From: Staphylococcus chromogenes
GTDB taxonomy: Bacteria > Bacillota > Bacilli > Staphylococcales > Staphylococcaceae
Length of the DNA: 64,000 nt
Direction: 5' to 3'
Assembly: GCF_029024625.1 (NCBI RefSeq)
Contig: NZ_CP118953.1
Span: 2,046,001-2,110,000, forward strand
This document shows, piece after piece, positions 20,257 through 33,164 of this stretch. Below the pieces are notes generated by a model. The model saw only the letters and a list, made by a program, of their open reading frames with translations. It was not told where the DNA came from and made no database searches. The position numbers were made by a program, and so were the translations under genes. How positions within the stretch are numbered: position 1 is the first letter of the stretch; every line of letters starts with the position of its first letter.

Positions 20257-22338
20257 TTATTCACCTTTGTTCTTTTTGATGATTTCTTCAGAAATTGATT
20301 TAGGTACTTCTGCATAGTGATCAAAGTACATTGTGTAAGTACCGCGACCTTGTGTGTTAGAACGTAATGAAGTTGCGTAACCAAACATTTCTGAAAGTGG
20401 TACAAATGCGTTAACAACTTGAGCGTTACCACGTGGTTCCATACCGTCAACACGGCCACGACGTGCAGTAACGTCACCCATGATGTCACCCATGTACTCT
20501 TCAGGCATTTCGATTGTAACTTTCATCATTGGTTCTAAGATAACTGGATCACATTTTTTAGCAGCTTCTTTAAGTGCCAAAGATGCAGCAATTTTGAAGG
20601 CCATTTCAGATGAATCGACATCGTGGTATGAACCATCAAATAATTTAGCTTTAACATCGATTAATGGATATCCAGCTAACACACCATTTTCCATAGCGTC
20701 TTTAAGACCTTGTTCAACTGATGGGATGTATTCACGAGGAACAACACCACCAACGATAGCGTTTTCGAATTCGAAACCAGCACCTGTTTCGTTAGGTGTG
20801 AATTCGATATGAACGTCACCGTATTGACCACGACCACCAGATTGACGAGAGAATTTACCTTGAACAGCAGCCGCTGATTTGAACGTTTCACGGTAAGATA
20901 CCATTGGCGCACCAACGTTTGCTTCTACGTTAAATTCTTTTTTCATACGGTCAACAATGATGTCAAGGTGAAGTTCACCCATACCACCAATGATAACTTG
21001 ACCTGTTTCTTCGTCTGTGTGCGCTTTGAATGTTGGGTCTTCTTCTTGAAGTTTCACAAGCGCTTGTGTCATTTTATCTTGGTCAGCTTTTGATTTAGGT
21101 TCTACTGATAAGTGGATAACTGGCTCTGGGAATTCCATTGACTCAAGGATGATGTCATTTTTCTCTCCACAAAGCGTGTCACCTGTACCTGTATCTTTAA
21201 GACCCACAGCTGCTGCGATATCACCTGAGTATACGCTGCTGATCTCTTGACGAGAGTTCGCGTGCATTTGTAGGATACGACCTACACGTTCACGTTTACC
21301 TTTCGTAGAGTTTTTAACGTATGAACCAGAAGTTAATGTACCTGAGTACACACGGAAGAATGTTAATTTACCAACATAAGGGTCAGTCATAACTTTGAAC
21401 GCTAATGCTGCGAATTCAGCATCGTCATCCGCTTTCGCGATAACTTCTTCGTCAGGATTGTCTGCACGATGACCTACGATTGGCTTAACATCAAGTGGTG
21501 ATGGTAAGTAATCGATAACGGCATCTAACATTAATTGAACACCTTTGTTCTTAAATGCAGTACCACATAATACTGGATAGAATTCTACGTCTGTTGTAGC
21601 TTGACGGATAGCGTCTTTAAGCTCGTCAACAGAGATTTCTTCTCCACCTAAGTATTTTTCCATTAAGTCATCGTTTGTCTCAGCTACAGCTTCGATTAAT
21701 GCTTCACGTGCTTCTTCAGCACGATCTTGCATATCTTCAGGAATATCTGTTTCCTCGATATCTGTACCTAAGTCATTATTGTATTTGAAGCATTTCATTG
21801 TCACTAAGTCAATGATTGCTTGGAAATCATCTTCAGCACCAATTGGTAATTGGATTGGAGCTGCGTTCGCTTGTAAACGGTCATGTAAAGTGCTTACTGC
21901 GTAGTCGAAGTTTGCACCCATTTTGTCCATTTTGTTTACAAATACGATACGTGGTACGCCGTAAGTTGTTGCTTGACGCCAAACTGTTTCAGTTTGAGGT
22001 TCTACACCTGATTGTGCATCAAGTACAGTAACAGCACCATCAAGTACACGTAATGAACGTTCAACTTCAACTGTGAAGTCTACGTGTCCTGGTGTATCGA
22101 TGATGTTAACACGGTGATCATTCCAAGCAGCTGTTGTTGCAGCTGATGTAATTGTAATACCACGGTCTTGCTCTTGCTCCATCCAGTCCATTTGTGAAGC
22201 ACCTTCATGTGTTTCACCAATTTTGTGGATACGTCCAGTGTAATAAAGAATACGTTCAGTAGTAGTCGTTTTACCCGCATCGATGTGAGCCATGATACCG
22301 ATATTACGCGTGTTCTTCAAAGAAAAGTCTCTTCCCAT
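20257..22338 (-). CDS. fusA: Elongation factor G
   Basis: Translocase EF-G, 693 residues, which moves tRNAs and mRNA through the ribosome using GTP and helps split ribosomes. G1 [16 protein letters not shown]3 DTPGHVDF and G4 NKMDKMGA are intact, and domains II to V run to the C-terminal KKNKGE. It is the target of fusidic acid; I did not identify a known resistance substitution, but I compared only from memory. The ATG at 22338 ([12 protein letters not shown]) follows GGAGAAAG; further upstream codons are leader. Third gene of rpsL-rpsG-fusA-tuf. Confidence 0.97.
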   Translation of the reverse strand: MGRDFSLKNTRNIGIMAHIDAGKTTTTERILYYTGRIHKIGETHEGASQMDWMEQEQDRGITITSAATTAAWNDHRVNIIDTPGHVDFTVEVERSLRVLDGAVTVLDAQSGVEPQTETVWRQATTYGVPRIVFVNKMDKMGANFDYAVSTLHDRLQANAAPIQLPIGAEDDFQAIIDLVTMKCFKYNNDLGTDIEETDIPEDMQDRAEEAREALIEAVAETNDDLMEKYLGGEEISVDELKDAIRQATTDVEFYPVLCGTAFKNKGVQLMLDAVIDYLPSPLDVKPIVGHRADNPDEEVIAKADDDAEFAALAFKVMTDPYVGKLTFFRVYSGTLTSGSYVKNSTKGKRERVGRILQMHANSRQEISSVYSGDIAAAVGLKDTGTGDTLCGEKNDIILESMEFPEPVIHLSVEPKSKADQDKMTQALVKLQEEDPTFKAHTDEETGQVIIGGMGELHLDIIVDRMKKEFNVEANVGAPMVSYRETFKSAAAVQGKFSRQSGGRGQYGDVHIEFTPNETGAGFEFENAIVGGVVPREYIPSVEQGLKDAMENGVLAGYPLIDVKAKLFDGSYHDVDSSEMAFKIAASLALKEAAKKCDPVILEPMMKVTIEMPEEYMGDIMGDVTARRGRVDGMEPRGNAQVVNAFVPLSEMFGYATSLRSNTQGRGTYTMYFDHYAEVPKSISEEIIKKNKGE

Positions 22339-22481
22339 GGGTATTCTTTCTCCTTCCAGAATATAGGATAATATAATCAGATATAGCTTTACCCTAAGCA
22401 AACGCATGACAAACGTTCAATATGCAAGTAGCATGTTGATGGTTGTCGAAGTCATTAATGCTCAGGGAATGGGCTTCTATC

Positions 22482-22952
22482 TTACCAACGGTAGTGAGCG
22501 AATGCTTTGTTCGCTTCAGCCATTTTGTGCGTGTCTTCACGTTTCTTAACGGCACCACCAGTGTTGTTAGCAGCGTCTAAGATTTCGTTAGCTAAACGCT
22601 CTTCCATAGTTTTTTCACCACGAAGACGCGCATAGTTTACTAACCAACGTAAACCTAAAGTAGTACGACGCTCTGGACGAACTTCTACAGGTACTTGGTA
22701 GTTAGAACCACCTACACGGCGAGCTTTAACTTCAAGTACTGGCATAATATTGTTGATAGCTTCATCGAAAACTTCCATTGCATCGCGACCTGAACGTTCT
22801 TGAACTAAGTCGAATGCAGAATAAAGAATACGTTGAGCTGTCCCACGTTTACCATCTAACATGATCTTATTGATTAATTTTGTCACTAACTTAGAGTTGT
22901 GAATTGGATCTGGTAACACATCTCTTTTAGGTACTGATCCTTTACGAGGCAT
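22482..22952 (-). CDS. rpsG: 30S ribosomal protein S7
   Basis: S7, 156 residues, primary binder of the 3' major domain of 16S rRNA and organiser of the 30S head. The N-terminal [16 protein letters not shown] and the C-terminal [15 protein letters not shown] are typical. GGGAGGAC ribosome site before the ATG. Between rpsL and fusA as in all str operons. Confidence 0.98.
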   Translation of the reverse strand: MPRKGSVPKRDVLPDPIHNSKLVTKLINKIMLDGKRGTAQRILYSAFDLVQERSGRDAMEVFDEAINNIMPVLEVKARRVGGSNYQVPVEVRPERRTTLGLRWLVNYARLRGEKTMEERLANEILDAANNTGGAVKKREDTHKMAEANKAFAHYRW

Positions 22953-23034
22953 AATACAAGTCCTCCCTTCCTATTATAGTATATTTATAATCTATCAGTC
23001 ATAGTAACCGACGAAAATTTACATGAATTTAACC

Positions 23035-23448
23035 TTATTTTTTAGGTTTTTTAGTTCCGTATAATGAACGTCCTTGTTTACGTCCATCAACACCAGAAGT
23101 ATCTAACGCACCACGTACGATATGGTAACGCACACCAGGTAAGTCTTTTACACGTCCACCACGTACAAGTACAACACTGTGTTCTTGTAAGTTGTGTCCG
23201 ATACCAGGGATGTATGCGTTGATTTCAATGTTGTTTGATAAACGCACACGTGCATATTTACGTAACGCTGAGTTAGGTTTTTTAGGAGTCATAGTACCAA
23301 CACGAGTACAAACACCACGTTTTTGTGGAGAATTTAACTTCGTGAATTGTTTCTTTTGACTGTTGAAACCTCTGTTTAAAGCTGGTGAGTCAGATTTCTT
23401 AGTTTTGCTTTGTCTTGGTTTACGTACTAATTGGTTAATAGTAGGCAT
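23035..23448 (-). CDS. rpsL: 30S ribosomal protein S12
   Basis: S12, 137 residues, which lines the decoding centre. [11 protein letters not shown] (with the lysine equivalent to Lys42/43 of E. coli) and [13 protein letters not shown] (Lys87/88) are wild type, so no classical streptomycin-resistance change is present. It follows rplGB with a gap of about 100 bases. Confidence 0.98.
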   Translation of the reverse strand: MPTINQLVRKPRQSKTKKSDSPALNRGFNSQKKQFTKLNSPQKRGVCTRVGTMTPKKPNSALRKYARVRLSNNIEINAYIPGIGHNLQEHSVVLVRGGRVKDLPGVRYHIVRGALDTSGVDGRKQGRSLYGTKKPKK

Positions 23449-23546
23449 TTATGTTTCCTCCTCTCTCATTTTTTAATCCCACACATCCAGGTGGTTCATT
23501 TTTGGGTTAAATAAAATTTAGTAAGTCCAAATCGTCCTTACTAATC

Positions 23547-23801
23547 TCATTTGAGCAAAGCAACCACAGTTGCCTTTACATTAATACCAACTCGTTCTCC
23601 TAGAGCCACTTGACTCTCGCAAAAAGTGATTGGTATGTTATTTTGATTGGCAAAGCTTAACACGCGAGCTAAGAGATGCACATTAACATCTTCGCCGATA
23701 ATCAATTGGGATACGTTATGATTTTTCAACGCTTTAAGCGTTTGTTTCAAACCAACAACGTAGGTCTGTTTGTTTAAGCGTGTGACTTTTTCATTAGACA
23801 T
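23547..23801 (-). CDS. rplGB: L7Ae-like ribosomal protein RplGB (YbxF)
   Basis: Small (84 residues) L7Ae/L30e-family protein that, in Bacillus, binds kink-turn RNA and associates with the ribosome. The core [16 protein letters not shown] and the C-terminal [12 protein letters not shown] fit the family. GGAGGATAT site before the ATG. Its place between rpoC and rpsL is conserved across Firmicutes. It is non-essential in Bacillus and its precise role is unsettled. Confidence 0.93.
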   Translation of the reverse strand: MSNEKVTRLNKQTYVVGLKQTLKALKNHNVSQLIIGEDVNVHLLARVLSFANQNNIPITFCESQVALGERVGINVKATVVALLK

Positions 23802-23938
23802 TTACATATCCTCCAAAGTACTGCTTGCATCAACCTTTTCTATATTATCATCTCATGTTGTTCAAGTCAACATATTTTCAGACAATATTACAAAAAGTAA
23901 AGGCGCAGCATTTGCGTGCTCACTGCGCCTTTCATTTA

Positions 23939-26900
23939 TTAAGATTCCGTCACAATATGTTCAGGAGTTTCAATCGTTGCATTTTCTTTTTCGATATCTA
24001 CTTGGCTGTAACGTTTCATACCTGTACCTGCTGGGATCAGCTTACCGATAATAACGTTTTCTTTGAGTCCAAGTAAGTCATCACGTTTACCTTTAATCGC
24101 AGCGTCTGTAAGTACACGTGTTGTTTCTTGGAAGGATGCTGCAGATAAGAAACTTTCTGTTTCAAGTGATGCTTTTGTGATACCTAAAAGTACTGGTTTA
24201 GCCGTCGCTGGGCGTTTACGGTCTTTAAATGCTTCACGGTTCGCATCTGTAAAGTGGTGGATGTCCACTAATGAACCTGGTAATAATTTCGTGTCACCTG
24301 CTTCGATAATACGAACTTTACGTAACATTTGACGTACCATAACCTCAACGTGTTTGTCGTCGATTTCTACCCCTTGCATACGGTAAACTTTTTGAACTTC
24401 TTTAAGCAAGTAAGCTTCAGTCGCTGTTAAACCTGCTACTGCTAAGAAGTTTTTAGGCTCAATTGAACCTTCAGTTAAGACTTCACCACGTTCAACCGCT
24501 TGACCGATTTCAACTTTCAAGCGTGACGTACCTGGCGCAAGGTATGAACGCGTTTCGTTCGCACCTTTTACGACGATTTCTTGTTGTCTATCTTTACCAA
24601 TTGTAATGTTATCGATTGTACCTTCGATTTCTGTAATGACCGCTTGACCTTTCGGATTACGTGCTTCAAAGATCTCTTGGATACGTGGTAAACCTTGTGT
24701 GATATCGCTACCGGCTACCCCACCTGTATGGAAAGTACGCATTGTTAACTGTGTACCTGGCTCACCGATAGATTGTGCTGCGATTGTACCAACCGCCTCA
24801 CCAACTTCAACTTTTTCACCTGTTGCTAAGTTTTTACCGTAACATTTTTCACATACACCATGACGTGTGTTACATGTAAATGCAGAACGGATGTACATTT
24901 CTTCAATGCCAGCATCTGTAATTTCTTTTGCGATATCAGGTGTGATTAATTCGTCTGGGCGAATGATGACATTGCCTGTTTCAGGGTGACGAATCGTTTC
25001 TTTTGCGTAACGACCTTCGATACGTTCGATGAATGGTTCGATCATTTCAGTACCTTCTTTAATGTCTGAAACGAGTAAACCACGGTCTGTACCACAATCT
25101 TCTTCACGCACGATAACGTCTTGCGCCACGTCAACCAGACGACGTGTAAGGTAACCTGAGTCCGCTGTTTTAAGGGCTGTATCGGCAAGACCTTTACGCG
25201 CACCGTGAGTAGAGATAAAGTACTCTAATACCGTTAAACCTTCACGGAATGAAGACGTGATTGGAAGTTCGATAATCTTGCCAGATGGTGCGGCCATTAA
25301 TCCGCGCATACCTGCAAGTTGCGTAAAGTTTGAGGCGTTACCACGGGCACCAGAGTCACTCATCATAAAGATTGGGTTTGTTTTTTCAAGTGATTCCATC
25401 AATTCTGCTTGAATTTGGTCTTTCGCATTGGTCCAAATTTCGATAACCGCGTTATAACGTTCTTCTTCAGTTAATAAACCACGGTTAAATTGTTTTTGTA
25501 CACGTTCAACAAGTCTTTCTGATTCATCAAGAATATCTTTCTTGTCTGGTAATACCACAATGTCAGCGACACCTACTGTAATACCGGCTTTTGAAGAATA
25601 TTTGAATCCTAAGTCTTTCATTAAGTCAAGCATCATAGAAGTATCCGTAATGCTGAAGCGATTGAATACTTCTGCGATGATATTTCCTAAGAATTTTTTG
25701 TTAAACGGTGGAACAAGTTCTGTTTTTTCAAAGTACTCAGCTAAACCGCCTTCACCTAGTTCTGAAGCTGAGACAAAGTACTTGTCTGGTGTGTTCTTTT
25801 CAAGGTTAGTCGCTGTCGGTTCATTGATGTATGCAAATGAATCTGGAATGATTTCATTGAAAATTACTTTACCTACTGAAGTCGTTAAGATCTTACGGTT
25901 TTGTTCTTCAGTAAATGTTGGGTTATTAAATGATGCTGCTTGTACCCCAATACGTGTATGAAGGTGAACGTAACCGTTCGCATAGGCTTTAATCACTTCG
26001 TTGGCATCGTTAAACAATAAACCTGTATTGACCGCATCTTTACGTTCTAAAGTTAAATAGTAGTTACCTAATACCATGTCCTGAGACGGTGTAACAACTG
26101 GTTTACCATCTTTAGGGTTCAAGATGTTTTGTGCTGCAAGCATTAACATACGTGCTTCTGCTTGGGCTTCTTTTGATAATGGAACGTGAACGGCCATTTG
26201 GTCACCGTCAAAGTCCGCATTATAGGCCGTCGTTACAAGTGGATGTAAACGAATCGCACGACCTTCAACTAATGTTGGTTCGAAAGCTTGGATACCAAGT
26301 CTGTGAAGCGTTGGCGCACGGTTAAGAAGTACTGGGTGCTCTGTAATAACATCTTCTAAAACGTCCCAAACTTCATCTTCTGTACGTTCGATTTTACTTT
26401 TCGCATTTTTAATGTTTGTTGCGATTTCACGTTGAACTAATTCTTTCATAACGAAAGGTTTGAATAATTCTAACGCCATTTCTTTTGGTAAACCACATTG
26501 GTACATTTTCAAGTTAGGACCTACGGCGATAACTGAACGACCTGAATAGTCCACACGTTTACCGAGTAAGTTTTGACGGAAACGACCTTGTTTACCTTTT
26601 AACATGTGTGACAATGATTTTAATGGACGGTTACCTGGACCTGTCACTGGACGGCCACGACGACCGTTGTCGATTAATGCATCAACAGCTTCTTGTAACA
26701 TACGTTTTTCGTTTTGAACAATAATGCCAGGAGCACCAAGATCTAATAAACGTTTTAAACGATTGTTACGGTTGATGACACGACGATATAAATCGTTCAA
26801 GTCACTTGTTGCAAAACGTCCCCCATCTAATTGCACCATTGGACGGATTTCTGGTGGAATGATTGGAAGCACGTCTAAAATCATCCAAGCTGGATTGTTT

Positions 26901-27559
26901 CCAGAGTTACGGAATGATTCTACAACTTCTAAACGTTTGATTGCACGTGTTAAACGTTGACCTGTTGCAGACTCAAGTTCGTCACGTAACATTTTCAATT
27001 CTTCGTCTAAATTGATTTCTTCGAGTAAATCTTTGATTCCTTCCGCACCCATTTTGGCTACGAATTGTCCAGGGAATTTATCATAATACTCACGGAATTC
27101 AGCTTCAGAGAGTAATGTTTTCTTTTCTAGACCCGTTGGACCTGGATCTACCACGACGTAAGAAGCAAAGTAAATGACTTCTTCTAAGGCACGCGGAGAC
27201 ATGTCTAATAATAAGCCCATACGGCTTGGGATACCTTTGAAATACCAAATGTGTGATACAGGTGCCGCAAGTTCGATGTGACCCATACGTTCACGACGTA
27301 CTTTTGATTTTGTAACTTCAACGCCACAACGGTCACAAATCATCCCTTTATAACGTACACGTTTGTACTTACCACAACTACATTCCCAGTCTTTTGTCGG
27401 TCCAAAAATACGTTCACAGAATAGACCGTCTTTTTCTGGTTTTAAAGTACGATAGTTAATTGTTTCTGGCTTTTTAACCTCACCGTATGACCAAGAACGG
27501 ATTTTTTCAGGTGAAGCGAGTCCTATTTTCATGTAATGGAATTTATTTACATCAATCAA
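23939..27559 (-). CDS. rpoC: RNA polymerase subunit beta'
   Basis: Largest RNA polymerase subunit, 1206 residues. It has the N-terminal zinc ribbon ([20 protein letters not shown], about residues 60-80), the rudder/lid region, the catalytic [14 protein letters not shown] with its three Mg-binding Asp residues (about 450), the bridge helix and trigger loop ([17 protein letters not shown]), and the second zinc site CGTDRG...[13 protein letters not shown]. The ATG at 27559 follows GGAGGTAGG. It lies 142 bases behind rpoB; the gap contains a long hairpin. Confidence 0.98.
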   Translation of the reverse strand: MIDVNKFHYMKIGLASPEKIRSWSYGEVKKPETINYRTLKPEKDGLFCERIFGPTKDWECSCGKYKRVRYKGMICDRCGVEVTKSKVRRERMGHIELAAPVSHIWYFKGIPSRMGLLLDMSPRALEEVIYFASYVVVDPGPTGLEKKTLLSEAEFREYYDKFPGQFVAKMGAEGIKDLLEEINLDEELKMLRDELESATGQRLTRAIKRLEVVESFRNSGNNPAWMILDVLPIIPPEIRPMVQLDGGRFATSDLNDLYRRVINRNNRLKRLLDLGAPGIIVQNEKRMLQEAVDALIDNGRRGRPVTGPGNRPLKSLSHMLKGKQGRFRQNLLGKRVDYSGRSVIAVGPNLKMYQCGLPKEMALELFKPFVMKELVQREIATNIKNAKSKIERTEDEVWDVLEDVITEHPVLLNRAPTLHRLGIQAFEPTLVEGRAIRLHPLVTTAYNADFDGDQMAVHVPLSKEAQAEARMLMLAAQNILNPKDGKPVVTPSQDMVLGNYYLTLERKDAVNTGLLFNDANEVIKAYANGYVHLHTRIGVQAASFNNPTFTEEQNRKILTTSVGKVIFNEIIPDSFAYINEPTATNLEKNTPDKYFVSASELGEGGLAEYFEKTELVPPFNKKFLGNIIAEVFNRFSITDTSMMLDLMKDLGFKYSSKAGITVGVADIVVLPDKKDILDESERLVERVQKQFNRGLLTEEERYNAVIEIWTNAKDQIQAELMESLEKTNPIFMMSDSGARGNASNFTQLAGMRGLMAAPSGKIIELPITSSFREGLTVLEYFISTHGARKGLADTALKTADSGYLTRRLVDVAQDVIVREEDCGTDRGLLVSDIKEGTEMIEPFIERIEGRYAKETIRHPETGNVIIRPDELITPDIAKEITDAGIEEMYIRSAFTCNTRHGVCEKCYGKNLATGEKVEVGEAVGTIAAQSIGEPGTQLTMRTFHTGGVAGSDITQGLPRIQEIFEARNPKGQAVITEIEGTIDNITIGKDRQQEIVVKGANETRSYLAPGTSRLKVEIGQAVERGEVLTEGSIEPKNFLAVAGLTATEAYLLKEVQKVYRMQGVEIDDKHVEVMVRQMLRKVRIIEAGDTKLLPGSLVDIHHFTDANREAFKDRKRPATAKPVLLGITKASLETESFLSAASFQETTRVLTDAAIKGKRDDLLGLKENVIIGKLIPAGTGMKRYSQVDIEKENATIETPEHIVTES

Positions 27560-27622
27560 GGAGCCTACCTCCTTTATTTTAATTAGCTGTGCTAGTTGAT
27601 TGATTCCTTAAAACAATGGCAC

Positions 27623-27678
27623 ACATGTTGTTGTAAATGGGAGATCCCCTCTTAAAAGGCCCCATTCACAATACATGT
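27623..27678 (-). other. Long hairpin between rpoB and rpoC
   Basis: On the plus strand TTGTAAATGGG (27631-27641) pairs with CCCATTCACAA (27661-27671) with one mismatch, extended by ACATGT at both ends (27623-27628 and 27673-27678). There is no T tract, so it is not a terminator. It may be an RNase III-type processing site or stabiliser that sets rpoB/rpoC ratios. Confidence 0.55.
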
Positions 27679-27701
27679 TATTTATTCAGAAGATGCAAGA
27701 T

Positions 27702-30700
27702 TTATTCTGTTAAATCTTTTTGTGATTCTGGAACAGAAGATTGTTGTAAGTTGACTTTGCGATCAGGAATATCGTCATCGTCCAAGTCACGCATTTCAAT
27801 CTCGTTATCTTGTTCGTCCATCACTTTAACATCTAAACCTAAACTTTGAAGTTCTTTCATCAATACGCGGAATGATTCTGGAACACTTGGTCTAGAAATA
27901 TTTTCACCTTTAACGATAGATTCGTATGTTTTCACACGACCGACTGTATCGTCAGATTTGTATGTGAGGATTTCTTGTAATGTGTATGCTGCACCATAAG
28001 CTTCAAGTGCCCATACCTCCATCTCACCAAATCTTTGTCCACCGAATTGTGCTTTACCACCAAGTGGTTGTTGCGTAACGAGTGAGTATGGACCAGTTGA
28101 ACGTGCATGGAGTTTGTCGTCTACCATGTGTGCAAGTTTCAACATGTACATAACCCCTACAGAAATACGATTATCGAATGGTTCGCCTGTACGGCCATCG
28201 TAAAGGACAGTTTTACCGTCACGTGCCATACCTGCTTCTTCAATTGTTGACCATACGTCATCATCGTTGGCACCGTCAAATACCGGAGATGCAACGTGAA
28301 TACCTAAGTTTTTCGCAGCCATACCTAAGTGAAGCTCTAAAACTTGTCCGATATTCATACGTGATGGTACACCTAGTGGGTTTAACATGATATCGATTGG
28401 ACGTCCATCTGGTAAGTAAGGCATGTCTTCTTCAGGAACAATCTTAGAGATGACACCTTTGTTACCATGACGACCACACATCTTATCCCCAACGTGAATT
28501 TTACGTTTTTGAACGATGTAAACACGTACGAGTTGGTTAACACCTGGAGATAACGAATCGTCGCCATCTTCACGGTTGAAGACTTTAACATCTAATACGA
28601 TACCGCCTGCACCGTGTGGTACACGTAATGACGTATCACGTACTTCACGTGCTTTTTCACCAAAGATGGCATGTAAAAGACGTTCTTCAGCAGTAAGTTC
28701 AGTAACCCCTTTAGGTGTAACTTTACCGACTAAGATGTCACCATCTTTAACTTCCGCACCTACATAAACAATACCACGATCATCTAAGTTTTTAAGGGCA
28801 TTTTCAGAAACGTTCGGAATATCACGTGTAATTTCTTCAGGTCCAAGTTTCGTGTCACGCGCTTCAGATTCGTATTCTTCAATGTGGATTGAAGTATAAA
28901 CGTCATCTTTTACAAGGCGTTCACTCATGATTACGGCATCCTCGTAGTTATAACCGTCCCAAGTCATGAAGCCAACAACAACGTTACGACCTAACGCCAT
29001 TTCACCTAATTCCATAGATGGACCATCGGCAAGAATTTCGTTTTTCTCAACAACGTCTCCTGCAGCGATGATTGGACGTTGGTTATAACATGTACCAGAG
29101 TTTGAACGTTTGAATTTAGCTAAAGGATAGCGATCTAATTCACCTTCAACCTCTTTGCCATTTTCTTCAATTAAGCGACGTACAAGAATTTCACTAGATT
29201 GAACGTGCTCTACGCGACCACGGTATTTTGCAAGTACTGCCGCACCAGAGTCACGTGCAGCTACGTGTTCCATACCTGTACCTACAAATGGTGACTCAGG
29301 ATTTAACAAAGGCACCGCTTGACGTTGCATGTTCGCACCCATTAACGCACGGTTAGAGTCATCGTTTTCTAAGAACGGAATACATGCAGTTGCCGCAGAA
29401 ACAACTTGCTTCGGTGATACGTCCATGTAATCCATTTTTTCTTTAGCCATTGTTGTATTGTTCCCACGGAAACGACAAACGATTTCGTCGTCGATAAAGC
29501 GTCCATTTTCATCTAAACGTGAGTTCGCTTGGGCAACAACATAACTGTCTTCTTCGTCCGCAGTTAAATAATCAATTTGATCAGTAATTGCGTTCGTTTC
29601 AAGGTCTACTTTACGATACGGCGTTTCAATAAAACCAAATTCATTAACACGCGCATAACTTGAAAGTGAGTTGATTAATCCAATATTTGGACCCTCTGGT
29701 GTTTCGATTGGACACATACGACCGTAGTGAGAATAGTGAACGTCACGCACTTCCATTTGAGCACGTTCACGTGTTAAACCACCTGGTCCTAAAGCAGATA
29801 AACGACGTTTGTGAGTTAACTCTGCTAATGGGTTCGCTTGGTCCATGAATTGTGATAATTGTGAACTACCAAAGAACTCTTTCACAGATGCAATCACTGG
29901 TCGGATGTTGATTAATTGTTGTGGTGTGATAGATTCTGTGTCTTGAATAGACATTCTTTCACGTACGACACGTTCCATACGAGATAAACCAATACGGAAT
30001 TGGTTTTGTAATAATTCACCCACAGAACGTAAACGACGGTTACCTAAATGGTCGATATCGTCTGTGTAACCAATGCCATGTAATAAGTTGAAGAAATAAG
30101 ACATAGAAGCAACAATATCCGCTGGTGTAATACATTTCACTTCTGAATCAGGGAAAGCATTACCGATAACAGTTGTTGTACGTTCTTCGTCATCGTTAGG
30201 GACATAAACTTTGATAGATTGAACTTCTACAGGTTCATCTACAATGCTATTTGGAAGCTCATAAACTTGTGCGTTCGCATTCGATTCTAAGACATCCATA
30301 ATTTCGTCCAATTTACGACGATCTAACACTGTGCCTTCTTCAACAACGATTTCGCCTGTTTCAGTGTTGACGATTGGTTCAGCTAATTTTTGATTAAATA
30401 AACGATGTTTTAAATGTAATTTTTTGTTTGCTTTATAACGTCCTACGCTAGCTAAATCGTAACGTTTTGGATCAAAGAAACGAGAGTATAATAGACTCTT
30501 CGCATTTTCTACAGTTGGTGGTTCACCTGGGCGTAAACGTTCATAAATTTCAAGTAAAGCTTGTTCTGTATTTTCAGTGTTGTCTTTTTCTAAAGTATTG
30601 CGTAAATATTCGTTATCTCCAATTAAATCAATAATTTCTTGATCTGTAGAGTAACCTAACGCACGTAATAATACAGTTAATGGTAATTTACGTGTTCTAT

Positions 30701-31253
30701 CGATACGGACATATACTACATCTTTAGCGTCTGTTTCATATTCCAACCAAGCACCACGGTTAGGAATCACAGTCGCATCATAGTTCACACGACCATTTTT
30801 ATCTAGTTTTTCGTTGAAATAAACGGATGGTGAACGTACTAATTGTGAAACGATAACACGTTCTGCACCGTTGATGACGAAAGTACCCGTTTCAGTCATT
30901 AATGGGAAATCACCCATGAACACTTCTTGGTCTTTCACTTCGCCCGTTTCTTTACTGATTAAACGGACTTTAACACGTAAAGGTGCCGCGTATGTTGCAT
31001 CACGGTTTTTTGATTCTTCTAAGTCGTACTTAGGTTCACCTAATCTATAATCAACAAATTCTAAAGAAAGGTTACCTGTGAAGTCCTCAATTGGAGAAAT
31101 GTCTCGAAGCATTTCTAAGAGTCCTTCTTTTAAAAACCAATCATATGATTTTGTTTGAATCTCAATTAAATTAGGTAATTCTAATACTTCTGAGATTCTT
31201 GCGTAGTTTCTACGTTTACGATGTCTTCCATATTGGACAAATTGACCTGCCAA
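27702..31253 (-). CDS. rpoB: RNA polymerase subunit beta
   Basis: Second largest RNA polymerase subunit, 1183 residues, complete from [16 protein letters not shown] to an acidic C-terminal tail (DDDDIPDRK...). The rifampicin pocket ([18 protein letters not shown], then [13 protein letters not shown]) is wild type, so no common resistance change is present. [18 protein letters not shown] and [21 protein letters not shown] are all conserved. It follows the RsmC-like methyltransferase gene after about 210 bases with no obvious terminator between them. Confidence 0.98.
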   Translation of the reverse strand: MAGQFVQYGRHRKRRNYARISEVLELPNLIEIQTKSYDWFLKEGLLEMLRDISPIEDFTGNLSLEFVDYRLGEPKYDLEESKNRDATYAAPLRVKVRLISKETGEVKDQEVFMGDFPLMTETGTFVINGAERVIVSQLVRSPSVYFNEKLDKNGRVNYDATVIPNRGAWLEYETDAKDVVYVRIDRTRKLPLTVLLRALGYSTDQEIIDLIGDNEYLRNTLEKDNTENTEQALLEIYERLRPGEPPTVENAKSLLYSRFFDPKRYDLASVGRYKANKKLHLKHRLFNQKLAEPIVNTETGEIVVEEGTVLDRRKLDEIMDVLESNANAQVYELPNSIVDEPVEVQSIKVYVPNDDEERTTTVIGNAFPDSEVKCITPADIVASMSYFFNLLHGIGYTDDIDHLGNRRLRSVGELLQNQFRIGLSRMERVVRERMSIQDTESITPQQLINIRPVIASVKEFFGSSQLSQFMDQANPLAELTHKRRLSALGPGGLTRERAQMEVRDVHYSHYGRMCPIETPEGPNIGLINSLSSYARVNEFGFIETPYRKVDLETNAITDQIDYLTADEEDSYVVAQANSRLDENGRFIDDEIVCRFRGNNTTMAKEKMDYMDVSPKQVVSAATACIPFLENDDSNRALMGANMQRQAVPLLNPESPFVGTGMEHVAARDSGAAVLAKYRGRVEHVQSSEILVRRLIEENGKEVEGELDRYPLAKFKRSNSGTCYNQRPIIAAGDVVEKNEILADGPSMELGEMALGRNVVVGFMTWDGYNYEDAVIMSERLVKDDVYTSIHIEEYESEARDTKLGPEEITRDIPNVSENALKNLDDRGIVYVGAEVKDGDILVGKVTPKGVTELTAEERLLHAIFGEKAREVRDTSLRVPHGAGGIVLDVKVFNREDGDDSLSPGVNQLVRVYIVQKRKIHVGDKMCGRHGNKGVISKIVPEEDMPYLPDGRPIDIMLNPLGVPSRMNIGQVLELHLGMAAKNLGIHVASPVFDGANDDDVWSTIEEAGMARDGKTVLYDGRTGEPFDNRISVGVMYMLKLAHMVDDKLHARSTGPYSLVTQQPLGGKAQFGGQRFGEMEVWALEAYGAAYTLQEILTYKSDDTVGRVKTYESIVKGENISRPSVPESFRVLMKELQSLGLDVKVMDEQDNEIEMRDLDDDDIPDRKVNLQQSSVPESQKDLTE

Positions 31254-31464
31254 ACAGATTCACCCCTCAAAAATTGTGTGTCTCTCTAATAAAAGTGTTA
31301 TGCAACAAGACAAAAAGAAAACGGTTGTTCACGATACGATGACACCATTTTCTATTCTAATTGCGTATTTATGAAATGTTACAATGAAACTTTAGCGGTA
31401 AAAGTACACACTTATTGAACATAATTTTTTCATCTTAATACTTTACCATACAAAAAGGATTTAA

Positions 31465-32073
31465 TCAACCCTTTACACTTTTCAAAATATGATAACCCTT
31501 GCTATTTTTAACAGATTCTACATTGCCAAAAACAGCTTCCATTTTCTTCTTAGCAGAGGGCATGCCTTGCTTTTTCTGAATCACAACGTATAAAGCACCT
31601 TTGGCTTTTAGTTTTGAATAGGCGTCTTCTAATATTTGATGGACTACTTTTTTCCCGGCACGAATAGGAGGATTCGTTAATATAAAATCCGCTTGCGCTT
31701 CTCCTATTTTAGATAAGCCATCGCTTTCTAAGACTTGAACATTATGAATATCATTGTGTTTAGCATTTTTTTCAACAAGTGAGAGCGCGCGATGATTGAC
31801 ATCAAGCATAGTGATGCGATCATGTGGTGCAACCTTCGCTAACATCAGACCAATGGGACCATACCCACAGCCGACATCTATAATTTGTTTAACTTCACCT
31901 GGCGGATGCGCGTTCAAAAATGTTTGAATAAGTAAATCAGAACCAAAATCGACGCGATCTTTTGAAAATACGCCTGTATCTGTTGTGAGGATCAGTTGAT
32001 GATGATGGACTTGATATGTGATTGTTTGTTCATTCGTTTCACTGTCTGGATGTGAATCATAATAATGACTCAT
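31465..32073 (-). CDS. RsmC-like class I SAM methyltransferase
   Basis: About 202 residues, resembling the C-terminal catalytic half of RsmC, the 16S rRNA G1207 methyltransferase. SAM-binding DVGCGYGPIGLMLAK (about residues 63-77) and the substrate motif LTNPPIRAGK (NPP[FY]-type) are intact. Target RNA is not proven for the Firmicute version. ATG at 32073 (MSHYYDSHPD) after AAGGTGTGA; a GTG 9 bases upstream is also open. It sits between rplL and rpoB, as in S. aureus and B. subtilis (ybxB). Confidence 0.85.
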   Translation of the reverse strand: MSHYYDSHPDSETNEQTITYQVHHHQLILTTDTGVFSKDRVDFGSDLLIQTFLNAHPPGEVKQIIDVGCGYGPIGLMLAKVAPHDRITMLDVNHRALSLVEKNAKHNDIHNVQVLESDGLSKIGEAQADFILTNPPIRAGKKVVHQILEDAYSKLKAKGALYVVIQKKQGMPSAKKKMEAVFGNVESVKNSKGYHILKSVKG

Positions 32074-32106
32074 CGCATTCACACCTTTTTAAGTATAATA
32101 TTGATA

Positions 32107-32137
32107 AAACCCGCTATTTACAGGAAATAGCGGGTTT
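32107..32137 (-). terminator. Hairpin terminator after rplL
   Basis: Perfect stem AAACCCGCTATTT / AAATAGCGGGTTT with a 5-base loop and TTTTAT on the minus exit. It likely reduces transcription between the abundant rplJL part and rpoBC. Confidence 0.9.
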
Positions 32138-32154
32138 TTCACTTATCAAAAGAA

Positions 32155-32520
32155 TTATTTTAATTCTACTGAAGCGCCAACTTCTTCTAATTGTTCTTTA
32201 AGTTTTTCAGCTTCTTCTTTTGGTAATCCTTCTTTGATTACGCTTGGAGCGCCGTCAACTAATTCTTTAGCGTCTTTTAAGCCTAAGCCAGTTGCTTCTT
32301 TAACAGCTTTAACAACTTTGATTTTTGAAGATCCAGCTGAAGTTAACTCAACGTCAAATTCAGATTTTTCTTCTGCTGCTTCTCCACCTGCTGCACCTGC
32401 TGCTGCAACTGGTGCTGCTGCAGTTACACCAAATTCTTCTTCGATTGCTTTAACTAAATCGTTTAATTCTAAAACTGACATTTCTTTAATTGCTTCAATG
32501 ATTTGCTCTTGATTAGCCAT
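32155..32520 (-). CDS. rplL: 50S ribosomal protein L7/L12
   Basis: Stalk protein, 121 residues, present in several copies on L10 and recruiting translation factors. It has an N-terminal dimerisation domain ([20 protein letters not shown]), an Ala/Gly-rich hinge ([19 protein letters not shown]) and a C-terminal factor-binding domain ([23 protein letters not shown]). Follows rplJ by 54 bases. Confidence 0.98.
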   Translation of the reverse strand: MANQEQIIEAIKEMSVLELNDLVKAIEEEFGVTAAAPVAAAGAAGGEAAEEKSEFDVELTSAGSSKIKVVKAVKEATGLGLKDAKELVDGAPSVIKEGLPKEEAEKLKEQLEEVGASVELK

Positions 32521-32574
32521 GTTTATATTCCTCCATTATTTTAAAGTTTAATTTTTTACGGCATGCAATAATAA

Positions 32575-33075
32575 TTACTCTGCACTTTCTTCTTTGCTCT
32601 CACCAACAGCTTTAACTGCATAAGCGAAGTTGCGCATTGGTGCTTGTAATACTGATAAAAGCATAGAAACAAGACCTTCGTGTGATGGTAAAGAACCCAC
32701 TGTCTTAACTTGATCAGCAGAGATAACGCTACCTTCCATAACACCTGTTTTGATTTCTAAAGCTTCGTGTTCTTTTACAAATCCAGCGATTACTTTTGCT
32801 GGTGCAACTACATCTTCAGTAGTGAATGCTACGGCAGTAGGACCTGCTAAGTATTCATCTAAACCTTCGATGCCCGCTTTTTCAGCTGCACGACGTAACA
32901 TAGTGTTTTTATATACTTTGTATTGAACACCTGCTTCACGTAATTGTTTACGTAAGTCTGTTACTTCTGCTACTGTTAAACCACGGTAGTCAACGAAAAC
33001 AGTTGAAACTGAACTTTTAAGTTGCTCAGCGATTTCATCAACGTGTTGTTTTTTCGCTTCAATAATTCCAGACAT
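32575..33075 (-). CDS. rplJ: 50S ribosomal protein L10
   Basis: L10, 166 residues. It anchors the L7/L12 stalk to 23S rRNA and represses its own mRNA by binding the leader. The rRNA-binding N-terminal domain contains [17 protein letters not shown]; the C-terminal helix that binds L7/L12 dimers ends [20 protein letters not shown] site before the ATG. It is preceded by a structured leader with an attenuator. Confidence 0.98.
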   Translation of the reverse strand: MSGIIEAKKQHVDEIAEQLKSSVSTVFVDYRGLTVAEVTDLRKQLREAGVQYKVYKNTMLRRAAEKAGIEGLDEYLAGPTAVAFTTEDVVAPAKVIAGFVKEHEALEIKTGVMEGSVISADQVKTVGSLPSHEGLVSMLLSVLQAPMRNFAYAVKAVGESKEESAE

Positions 33076-33133
33076 TTAGACACCTCCATCAAATTTTTTG
33101 GTGCTTTGTAAATTTGTTTAACAACAAATAAAA

Positions 33134-33164
33134 AAGCACTTTTTACCCACAGCAAAAAGTGCTT
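33134..33164 (-). terminator. Attenuator terminator in the rplJ leader
   Basis: Stem AAGCACTTTTT / AAAAAGTGCTT (33154-33164 with 33134-33144) and TTTTTTATTTG on the minus exit, 59 bases before the rplJ start. It lies inside the mRNA leader, so it acts as an attenuator rather than an end. Confidence 0.85.

Noticed and set aside
23035..23448. Streptomycin-resistance change in rpsL
   Set aside because: Both key lysines (TPKKPNS and GRVKDLPG) are unchanged.
23770..24076. Plus-strand frames of 83 and 93 codons at the rpoC 3' end
   Set aside because: Antisense shadows covering the rplGB-rpoC gap; no ribosome sites and no family resemblance.
27702..31253. Rifampicin-resistance change in rpoB
   Set aside because: The resistance-determining region reads as wild type (Gln, Asp, His and Ser positions all standard).
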